DNA from: Gordonia hongkongensis
Lineage (GTDB): Bacteria; Actinomycetota; Actinomycetes; Mycobacteriales; Mycobacteriaceae
DNA length: 64,000 bases
Direction of reading: 5' to 3'
Assembly (NCBI RefSeq): GCF_023078355.1
Contig: NZ_CP095552.1
Span: 4,774,001-4,838,000 of the forward strand
Both the position numbers and the translations under genes were made by a program. Of this stretch, positions 44,628-52,600 are shown in pieces (within the stretch, counting starts at the first letter, position 1; the number at the start of each line of letters is the position of its first letter). Below the pieces are notes generated by a model, which saw only the letters and a list, made by a program, of their open reading frames with translations, did not search any database and had not been told where the DNA came from.

Positions 44628-45230
44628 TCAGGCGTCGGTACCGACGCCCTTCAGGCCGCGCCAGGTGATGCCGACGAGGAGGTTGGTGGCCTTCTCGAGG
44701 TCGACGTCACCCTCCGTGATGCGGTCGGCGACGGCCTCGGCGGCGCCGACGATCGACACGGCGGTGAGTTCGAAGTCGATGTCGCTGTCGACCTCGACGG
44801 TCGTGCCCGCCTTGATCAGTTGGGCGACCATCTCGGTGACCCGCTGGCGGCTCTCGGAGACGATGCCGGCGAAACCGGCGGTGCCGATGGCGACGCGGTA
44901 CAGCACCCGCCAGGACTGCCGGTGCTCGTGCACGAAGCGGAGGAACTCACGGATCACCGTGACGGCCTGCTCACGTTGCGACAGCGACGGGTCGAAACCG
45001 ACGCTCATCGCGTCGATGAACAGACCGGACTCACGGGCGATGCACGCACTGAACAGTTCGTCCTTCGAGCCGTAGTACAGGTACAGCATCGGCTTGGAGA
45101 TCTGCGCCTCGGATGCGATGGCGTCCATCGAGGTCTCGCGAAAACCGTTCTGCGCGAACACCTTGACGGCCGCATCGAGCATCTGCTGCTCGCGCACCGC
45201 GCGGGGCAGGCGCTTGGTTCCGCCCGACAT
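44628..45230 (-). CDS. TetR-family regulator (Rv0238 type)
   Basis: Protein of 200 residues. HTH: MDAIASEAQISKPMLYLYYGSKDELF, residues ~36-61. The position between htdX and lpqI equals Rv0238. ATG at 45230 chosen: GGAGGT lies seven bases upstream. A palindrome TTACCAATCGGTAA sits 51-64 bp upstream, the same class as before fadE5 and between fadA2 and fabG4. I infer it is an autorepressor that also controls these lipid genes. Confidence 0.9.
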   Translation of the reverse strand: MSGGTKRLPRAVREQQMLDAAVKVFAQNGFRETSMDAIASEAQISKPMLYLYYGSKDELFSACIARESGLFIDAMSVGFDPSLSQREQAVTVIREFLRFVHEHRQSWRVLYRVAIGTAGFAGIVSESRQRVTEMVAQLIKAGTTVEVDSDIDFELTAVSIVGAAEAVADRITEGDVDLEKATNLLVGITWRGLKGVGTDA

Positions 45231-45280
45231 GACCGCCACCTCCGTTCACGACTTCTGTTCCGTCCGACGATATCAACAAC

Positions 45281-45294
45281 TTACCAATCGGTAA
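45281..45294 (-). promoter_or_regulatory. tetR autoregulatory operator candidate
   Basis: TTACCAATCGGTAA, a palindrome between lpqI (stop 45339) and the tetR start. It fits the consensus TTACYNRYSRGTAA built from the three sites in this window. Confidence 0.65.
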
Positions 45295-45338
45295 GGTGAA
45301 ACCCCATTCAGACCGTCGGCGCCGGGGGACTCAGCAGG

Positions 45339-46571
45339 TCAACAGTTCACCACACCCTTGGATCGAAGGATTCGCACGACCTTGTCGTCGAGTCGTGCCG
45401 GCGCCAGGCGACCCGCTGACACCGCGCGTTCGAGATTGTCGAGCACCGACGAGACACGGTCGGTCGACAGCCACAGCGCGATGTCGCCGCCGGCGAGGAT
45501 GAACTTCTCCACCGCCTGCTCGATGGGGTACTGGGCGCTGATCGCCGCCATGCCCGACAGGTCGTCGGAGTAGATGACGCCGTTGAACCGCGGACCGTCG
45601 TAGCCGACGCCGGTGCGCAACATCTGGATCGCGGGCCGGCTGATGCTGGCGGGCAGTCCCTTCGTCAGACCGGGCACGATCAGGTGCCCGACCATGGCGC
45701 CCGCGGTCCCCGGGTCGCGCAACAGCGTCCGGAACGGCACGAGGTCGCTGTCCTGCAGCTCCGCGAGCGACGGAACCGTCACAACGCCGAGATGCGAGTC
45801 GCCCGACCCGTGTCCGTGACCCGGAAAGTGCTTGTACACAGGCGTGATTCCCGCGTCGGCCAGCCCCGCGGCGTACGCGCCCGCGTACTCGGTGACGACG
45901 GCCGGGTCGTTGCTGAAGGACCGGTCGCCGATCACCTCGTTGTCCGATTCGTCGCTGACGTCGGCGACGGGAGCGAAGTCGACGGTGACCCCGAGCCGCT
46001 TGAGCTTGCGGCCCACATCGGCCGCGATCGCCCGCACCTGCTCGGGCGTCTTGGTCTGGGCGAGTTCACGAGCCGAGGCGTGGTCGATGCCGAGCGCGGA
46101 CAGGCGCGACACCCGCCCGCCCTCCTGATCGACGGTGACCATCAGCGGGATCGGCGAGTTCTGCGAAATACGTGCTGCCGCACCGCTCGTCAGAATCGCC
46201 TTGTCGGTCCAGCTCCCGACGAAGATCCCGCCGATCTCCTCGTTCTCGACGATCTGCTGGGCGTCGGCCGCCCCGGTCACGCCGACGACGATCAGCTGCG
46301 CCAGCTTCTGGCGTACGGACAGCTTCGCGAGTTCGCTTGCGCCACAGCTGTTTGCGACCGGAACGGTCGTCGGCGACGCCGACGAAGACGCCGAGGCGTA
46401 CGACGACGCCGAGGACGAGGGAGTCGGCGGCGGTGAGTCGGGCGTCGATGACGCGCACGCCGCCAGCGCCGCGCACAGTACGGCGACCGTCCCCGTCGTC
46501 ATCGCATTCCGGATCCGGTTGTCACGGATCCCTTCGCGACGAATCCGCCGGGGTCTGCGAGTTGGGCCCAT
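45339..46571 (-). CDS. lpqI: Beta-N-acetylglucosaminidase lipoprotein LpqI (GH3, NagZ type)
   Basis: Removes N-acetylglucosamine from muropeptides during peptidoglycan recycling. About 410 residues: an Arg-rich n-region, a short hydrophobic core and lipobox ALAAC (Cys39), a Ser/Pro linker, then the GH3 barrel. Motifs: VDQEGGRVSRL, the His-Asp dyad loop KHFPGHGHGSGDSH, and the nucleophile Asp in IYSDDLSGMAA. Equivalent to Rv0237. Only 29 bp separate its ATG from the divergent stress-protein ATG, so one start may be further inside. Confidence 0.93.
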   Translation of the reverse strand: MGPTRRPRRIRREGIRDNRIRNAMTTGTVAVLCAALAACASSTPDSPPPTPSSSASSYASASSSASPTTVPVANSCGASELAKLSVRQKLAQLIVVGVTGAADAQQIVENEEIGGIFVGSWTDKAILTSGAAARISQNSPIPLMVTVDQEGGRVSRLSALGIDHASARELAQTKTPEQVRAIAADVGRKLKRLGVTVDFAPVADVSDESDNEVIGDRSFSNDPAVVTEYAGAYAAGLADAGITPVYKHFPGHGHGSGDSHLGVVTVPSLAELQDSDLVPFRTLLRDPGTAGAMVGHLIVPGLTKGLPASISRPAIQMLRTGVGYDGPRFNGVIYSDDLSGMAAISAQYPIEQAVEKFILAGGDIALWLSTDRVSSVLDNLERAVSAGRLAPARLDDKVVRILRSKGVVNC

Positions 46572-46600
46572 GGCTCGAGTCTGGCATGTAGCCTGAGCCA

Positions 46601-47158
46601 ATGGACGTGGGGTCCGTTTCGTCCGGGTCCGCCACCGCCGGCGGCGGTAGCGGCGCCAAGGGTGCCGCACAAACCCTGATGATCGCCTATGACGGGTCTC
46701 CCAACGCCGACCGCGCCATTCGCTACGCCGGTCATTTCCTCCGTGCCCGCTCAGCTGTCGTCGTCACCGCGTGGCAGCCCGGCGCGATGACGCCGGCACG
46801 CATGTCCACCCTCGCCGGTGGGATGCAACCCTTCATCGACACCCAGCTCGACGTCGGCGTCGACCAGGCCCTCGAGGAAGAAGCCGCCTCGATCAACGAA
46901 CGGGGCGTGGCCCTCGCCGTCGACTGTGGGCTGGCCGCACGCGGATCGCTCGTCGAGGTCGAGTCGACGGTGTGGGGGGCGCTCGTCGCCGCGGCCGAGG
47001 CGCTGAACGTAGATCTTCTGGTCACCGGAACGCGCGGCGCATCGGGACTCAAGGCTCTGCTGCGGTCCAGCGTCGCCGAACGGGTCCTCAAACACTGTCA
47101 TCGACCGGTGTTCATCGTTCCCGCGAAGTGCGAGAAAGAACCGCAGGTCACGCTGTAG
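46601..47158 (+). CDS. Universal stress protein (UspA)
   Basis: Single-domain Usp of up to 185 residues. The strand-one Asp is in LMIAYDGSPNADRAI, and the ATP-binding signature is GTRGASGLKALLRSSVAERV with the usual Gly spacing, followed by PVFIVP. The first 25 residues are Gly/Ser-rich and may not be translated; an internal ATG at 46679 (MIAYDGS) is an alternative. It is followed by dispersed repeats. Confidence 0.88.
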   Translation: MDVGSVSSGSATAGGGSGAKGAAQTLMIAYDGSPNADRAIRYAGHFLRARSAVVVTAWQPGAMTPARMSTLAGGMQPFIDTQLDVGVDQALEEEAASINERGVALAVDCGLAARGSLVEVESTVWGALVAAAEALNVDLLVTGTRGASGLKALLRSSVAERVLKHCHRPVFIVPAKCEKEPQVTL

Positions 47159-47214
47159 CGCAACGCTGCTGGTCGAGCGTCCCCACCTGACGGCCGAGCT
47201 AGTCGAGGTCACCA

Positions 47215-47470
47215 AGTGGCTTCGACACGGCGCCTCGCTGCGCTCGGAGCCGGCTCAACCAGCGGGGGTGGGGCGCCTCGACCTCGACGCGCTCCTTCGT
47301 CGCTTGCTCGGCCCGGCGGCTCCGCTCGGAGCCGGCTCAACCAGCGGGGGTGGGGCGCCTCGACCTCGACGCGCTCCTTCGTCGCTTGCTCGGCCCGGCG
47401 GCTCCGCTCGGAGCCGGCTCAACCAGGGGGGCGAGCCGGCTCGAGCAGCGGGGACGGGTACCGGCGCAAC
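47215..47470. repeat. Family-2 dispersed repeat with 82-bp tandem duplication
   Basis: The 406-bp stretch 47159-47564 holds no gene. It starts with a family-2 element in reverse orientation (GTGGCTTCGACACGGCGCCT ... GAGCCGGCTCAACCAG). An 82-bp unit follows twice, starting at 47261 and 47343, almost identical, each ending GGAGCCGGCTCAACCAG. Degenerate copies trail to ~47500. It lies between usp and the glxA-type gene, both rightward. Confidence 0.88.
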
Positions 47471-47564
47471 CGGTGGTGGGGACCAGCTCAAACAACAGTG
47501 ACGTGTCCTGATCTGTGGGATGCGTGGCCTGGACGCCACGGTGCGGGTCGGAAACGGTGTCCTC

Positions 47565-48530
47565 ATGACTCGATCGGTGCTGATCCTCGGATACCCCGGG
47601 GTGCAGGCCCTGGACGTGACCGGACCGGCCGACGTGTTCACCACCGCGTCGTACGCCCTCGCCGACCAGGGCGCGCAGGTCCGCTACGACCTGCGGCTGG
47701 TGTCGACGACCGGTCTGCCGGTGGGCACCGGCGTCGGGCTGGAGTTCGTCGCGCAGCCGCTGCCCGACCCGGCCGAGCCGCTCGACATCCTGATCCTCCC
47801 CGGCGGCACCGGCGTCCACGACGCCTCCCGCGACCCCGACCTCGTCGACTGGATCCGACGGGCGGCGCAACGGGCACGACGCGTCGTCAGCGTGTGCAAC
47901 GGCGCGTTCCTCGCCGCCGAGGCCGGCCTCCTCGACGGCAAACGCGCGACGACGCACTGGGCCGTGACCGAGTTGCTCGCCGAGCGGTACCCGTCGATCC
48001 AGGTCGACGCCGAGGCCCTGTTCGTGCGCGGCAGCGACCGGGTGTGGAGTTCCGCGGGCGTCACCGCCGGTATCGACCTCTCGCTGGCCCTCATCGAGGA
48101 GGACCACGGCACCGAGCTCGCACAGCTCGTCGCGCGGTGGCTCGTCCTCTACATGCGGCGCCCAGGTGGTCAGAGCCAGTTCGCCCCGCCGGTGTGGATG
48201 CCCCGGGCCCGGCGCACGGCGATCCGCGAGATCCAGGAACGCATCGAGGCCGAGCCGGGCCGGGTGCACCGCGTCGACGATCTCGCCCGCGACGCGTCGA
48301 TGAGCCCACGCCATTTCTCCCGCATCTTCACCGACGAGACCGGTGAGGCGCCGGGCGCCTACGTCGAACGGGTCCGGACCGACGCCGCCCGCCGGGCACT
48401 CACCCAGAGCGACGACACGATGCCGGTGATCGCCACCCGGTGCGGGTTCGGGTCGGCTGAGACGATGCGGCGCACCTTCGTCCGCCGGCTCGGCGTGCCG
48501 CCCGATCAGTACCGCCGCACCTTCCGCTAG
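47565..48530 (+). CDS. GlxA-family AraC regulator (DJ-1/PfpI + HTH)
   Basis: Protein of 321 residues. The N-terminal DJ-1/PfpI-like domain (SVLILGYPGVQALDVTGPAD; SVCNGAFLAAEAGLLDGKRA with the elbow Cys) probably binds a ligand. The C-terminal AraC HTH has VDDLARDASMSPRHFSRIF and VIATRCGFGSAETMRRTFVR. The next gene encodes a stand-alone DJ-1 protein 36 bp later and is the obvious target. ATG at 47565 chosen at the first strand of the fold. Confidence 0.92.
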   Translation: MTRSVLILGYPGVQALDVTGPADVFTTASYALADQGAQVRYDLRLVSTTGLPVGTGVGLEFVAQPLPDPAEPLDILILPGGTGVHDASRDPDLVDWIRRAAQRARRVVSVCNGAFLAAEAGLLDGKRATTHWAVTELLAERYPSIQVDAEALFVRGSDRVWSSAGVTAGIDLSLALIEEDHGTELAQLVARWLVLYMRRPGGQSQFAPPVWMPRARRTAIREIQERIEAEPGRVHRVDDLARDASMSPRHFSRIFTDETGEAPGAYVERVRTDAARRALTQSDDTMPVIATRCGFGSAETMRRTFVRRLGVPPDQYRRTFR

Positions 48531-48566
48531 ACGCACACCCGAGAACCCACGACCCGGAAGGCATCC

Positions 48567-49289
48567 ATGACCCAGATAGCGATCGTGCTCTACCCGCAGT
48601 TCACCGCGCTCGACTTCATCGGCCCCTACGAGGTGCTGCGAGCCCTGCCCGACACCGATGTCAGATTCGTCTGGCACGAACCCGGGCCGGTCGTCGCCGA
48701 CTCGGGCGTGCTCGTCGTCGGAGCCACGCATTCGTTCGACGAGACACCGTCGCCGGACGTCGTCCTGGTGCCGGGCGGTCCCGGTTTCCTGGCCGCCTCG
48801 CAGGACGAGAAGGTCCTCGACTGGCTGCGTGCCGTACGGCCGGGCGCCCAGTGGACGACGTCGGTCTGCACCGGTTCGATCATCCTGGCCGCCGCCGGTC
48901 TGCTCGACGGGAAGCCGGCCACGACGCACTGGTCGTCGATGGCCGGGCTGTCGCTGCACGGCGCGAAGCCGGTGACCGACCAGCGGATCGTGCGCGTCGC
49001 GCCCCACGACGACCTGGTCACCGCGGCCGGTGTGTCCGCGGGCATCGACCTCGCGCTGTGGCTGGCCGAGCAGATCGCCGGGCGTGCGCGCGCGGAGGCG
49101 ATCCAGCTGATCATCGAGTACGACCCGCAACCCCACCTGGACTCCGGGCATCGTTCCAAGGCGTCTGCCAAGACGATCGCGACGTCGACGATGCTGCTCA
49201 GCCGCGACGTCGACAAACCCGAGATGGTGAAGTCGAGCGTGCGTCTGTTGTGGGATCGCGCCCTCACGAAAGTGCGTTCCGGACGTTGA
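48567..49289 (+). CDS. DJ-1/PfpI-family protein, isonitrile hydratase-like
   Basis: Protein of 240 residues: YPQFTALDFIGPYEVL at the start with an Asp where isonitrile hydratase has one, and the nucleophile elbow TTSVCTGSIILAAAGLLDG. Isonitrile hydratase InhA turns isonitriles into N-formamides; many homologues have other or unknown roles. The longer C-terminal tail (KTIATSTMLLSRDVDKPEMV) is not part of the core fold. Probably an operon with the GlxA-type regulator. Confidence 0.85.
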   Translation: MTQIAIVLYPQFTALDFIGPYEVLRALPDTDVRFVWHEPGPVVADSGVLVVGATHSFDETPSPDVVLVPGGPGFLAASQDEKVLDWLRAVRPGAQWTTSVCTGSIILAAAGLLDGKPATTHWSSMAGLSLHGAKPVTDQRIVRVAPHDDLVTAAGVSAGIDLALWLAEQIAGRARAEAIQLIIEYDPQPHLDSGHRSKASAKTIATSTMLLSRDVDKPEMVKSSVRLLWDRALTKVRSGR

Positions 49290-49364
49290 GCTCGACACGG
49301 TGCACCCGCACGTGTCAGCGGGTGTCACCCGGAAACGGACTCGGGCGATGGTAGTTTCATCGCC

Positions 49365-49565
49365 ATGACCAACAACCGCCTTGTCGCCGGAGCCGTCGCC
49401 GGGGTCGCCGGCATCCTGGTGGGACTCGGCGCGGTGTTCCTCGGCGGGTTCCTGGCCTCCGAGAACAGCCCGTCCACCGATCTGAACAACATCAGCCCGA
49501 ACAACGGATTCGTCCAGGGTTCGGTGGACTACGGTTCGCGCGGCGGAGCCGGCGAGACCAACTGA
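49365..49565 (+). CDS. DUF2613 small membrane protein
   Basis: Protein of 66 residues with one N-terminal helix (LVAGAVAGVAGILVGLGAVF) and a polar Asn/Ser-rich external part. It corresponds to the small gene next to aftD in mycobacteria (Rv0236A position). Function unknown. It is immediately upstream of aftD and perhaps co-transcribed. Confidence 0.85.
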   Translation: MTNNRLVAGAVAGVAGILVGLGAVFLGGFLASENSPSTDLNNISPNNGFVQGSVDYGSRGGAGETN

Positions 49566-49617
49566 CCCATCCACGACGCCGCCGGTCCCGGCGTCTCCTG
49601 ATCGACAGCAGCCGCAA

Positions 49618-52600
49618 CTGAGTACTCCGCCTCCGCCACCGGATCAGTCCGTACTCAGCCGACGCGGTATCGCCGTCGTCGGCGCGATCTCGCTGCTGAT
49701 CTGCCTGCTGCAGTCACCGGGCCGCATCGCCGCCGACACCAAACTCGACCTCACCGCGAATCCGCTCGGGTTCCTCGCGCGCGCCGCGCATCTGTGGACG
49801 CCGAACGCACCGATGGGGCAGGTGCAGAACCAGGCCTACGGGTACTTCTTCCCCCACGGGGCGTTCTTCGCCCTGGGTGACCTTCTCGCCGTTCCGCCGT
49901 GGATCGTGCAACGCCTCTGGTGGGCGGTGCTGCTCACCGTCGGCTTCGTCGGCATCGTCCGCCTCGCCGAGATGCTGCGGCTGGGCTCGCCCGCCTCGCG
50001 GATCATCGCCGCCACCGTCTTCGTGCTCAGCCCGCGGGTCCTGACCACCCTCGGCTCGATCTCGTCGGAGACGCTGCCGATGATGCTCGCCCCGTGGGTG
50101 CTGATCCCGGTGGTGCGGGCACTCGACACGCGGGCCGAGAACGCTGCCCCGCTGTGGCGGGAGGCCGCGCGTGCGTCGGCGGCGGTCGCGCTGATGGGCG
50201 CGGTCAACGCCGTCGCCACACTGGCAGCGCTCGGCGTCGCCGCCCTGTGGTGGCTGCTGCACAGTCCGCGCGACCGACGCTGGTGGCGGTTCGGCGCCTG
50301 GACCGCCGCCGGCCTGACCCTGGCGTGCGCGTGGTGGCTCGTCCCGCTGCTGATCCTGTCGCGCGTGAGTCCGCCGTTCCTGGACTACATCGAGTCGTCC
50401 CGGGTCACCACGCAGTGGACCTCGCTCACCGAGGTGCTGCGCGGGGCGAGTTCGTGGACGCCGTTCGTGTCGCCGGAGCGCGTCGCCGGGGCGGTGCTCG
50501 TCACCCAGCCCGCCGCGGTGCTGGCGACCGGGACCATCGCGGCTGCCGGGCTCGCCGGATTGTGCATGCGGCACATGCCGTTCCGCGGCCGTCTCGTCGC
50601 GATCCTGGGCGTGGGCCTCGTCCTGATGTGCGTCGGCTACGCGGGTGAACTCGGGTCGCCGGTCGCCGAGCAGGTACGCGTCTTCCTCGACGGCTCCGGC
50701 GCCCCGCTGCGCAACATCCACAAGTTCGAGCCGCTGCTCCGCATCCCGCTGGTCCTCGGTGTCGCACATCTCCTGGCGCGGGTTCCGCTGCCGGGGAGTG
50801 CGAGTCGCCGGGAGACGCTCTCCGCCTTCGCCCAGCCCCAGCGGTCGCGACCGGTCGCCGCGACCATCGTCCTGCTCGTCGCCGTGATCGGCGCCGGGTC
50901 GTTGATGTGGACCGGTCAGCTCGCGCCGGACGGTACGTACCAGGCGATTCCACGCCACTGGCAGCAGACCGCCGACTGGCTGACCGAGCACAGCGAACGC
51001 GACGACGGCGCCCCGCCCGCCCGCGCGCTGGTCGTCCCCGGCGCCCCGTTCGCCGACCAGCTCTGGGGGCTCACCCGCGACGAACCGCTGCAACCCCTGT
51101 CCGACACCCCGCGGGCGGTCCGCGACGCGATCCCGCTCACCCCGCCGGGCGCGATCCGCGCCCTCGACTCCGTACAACGGGAGATCGCCGCGGGCCGTGG
51201 CTCCCCCGGTCTCGCCGCCACCCTCGCCGGGCAGGGCATCGGATTCGTCGTCCTCCGAGCCGATCTCGACCCCGACACCTCGCGGTCGGCCCGCCCGCTG
51301 CTCGCGCAACAGGCACTCGACGAGTCGCCCGGGCTCCGTCGCGTCGCCGAGTTCGGTCCACCGATCGGGCCACCCAGCGTCCGAGGAGTGGTGCGCGACA
51401 ACGGACTACGGCCGCCGATGCCCGCGGTGCAGATCTACGCCGTCGGCGAACCGGGCGCGACGACCGGCACCGGTCCGCGACTCGTCGACACCACCGGGCT
51501 CCCCCGCATTGCCGGCGGGCCCGAGGCGATCGCCGAACTGGCCGACGTCCGCGCACGCCAGGGACTTCCCCCGCTCGGACCCGTCGTGCTCGACGCCGAC
51601 GCCCGCCGCGCCGGGATCGTCGACGGCCCGTTGATCGTGACCGACACACCCGCTGACCGGGAGACCGACTTCGGCCGCGTCGACGACCACAGTTCGGCGA
51701 TCAGGTCGCCGTCGGACCCGCGTCGGACACAGAACGCCGTCGCCGACTACCCCGTCGACGGCCAACCACTGGTCCACGGGGAATGGTTGTTGGACAACGA
51801 GAGCGGCGAAGTCGAGGTGTCGACGTCGGGATCGGCGGCGGACGCGGTCCAGCCCGGGCAGACCTCGCCGGCCAACTCGGCGGCCGCGGCCTTCGACGGC
51901 AACCCGCAGAGCGCCTGGGTGAGCGGCGGATTGGAGACCGCGGTCGGACGATGGATGCGCATCGGTTTCACGACGCCGCGCACCGATCTCGCGGTGACCC
52001 TGACGACCGCGAAGGCGCTCGGACCTGACGTCACGAGTGCGCTGATCACCACCGAGGCGGGCAGCACGGTGGTCTCCGGTCTCGCTCCCGGCGAACCGGT
52101 CACCGTGACCGCCCCCAGCGGCCCCACCGGTTGGCTCCAGATCCGCGCGCTCCGCACCGACGACGGCACGGCGGGAAACCAATTCGCGCTCGGCGAGGTG
52201 ACGGTCTCCGATCTGCGGACCGCGACGCCGTTGCGGATCCGCCACCGCGTGGTCCTGCCCGAACTCGAGGCCGGCACCGACGTGGCCCAGTGGGTGCTGT
52301 ACCAGGAGCTGTCCGGGCGGGCGTCGTGCGTCTCCGACCCCGAGCGGCAGATGACCAGGTGCGCACCGGGTCTCGCACTCTCGCCGGAGACGTCGGCGGT
52401 GTTCGGGCGCGCACTCTCGGTGCCGTCGGATGTCACCGTCTCCCCCACCGCGATCCTGCGACCCCGACCCGGCGATGCTCTGGACCGGCTGCTCGCCGAA
52501 GACGACCGGGTCACGGCGCGTGGGCCCCGCCCGGTGACCGATCCTCGCGGCGGGCCCGCGGCCGCCGTCGACGGCGACCCCGGAACCTCCTGGACCGCAC

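Noticed and set aside
47215..47470. Possible insertion sequence ends
   Set aside because: No transposase gene, no target duplication visible; the DNA is made of short dispersed repeats.
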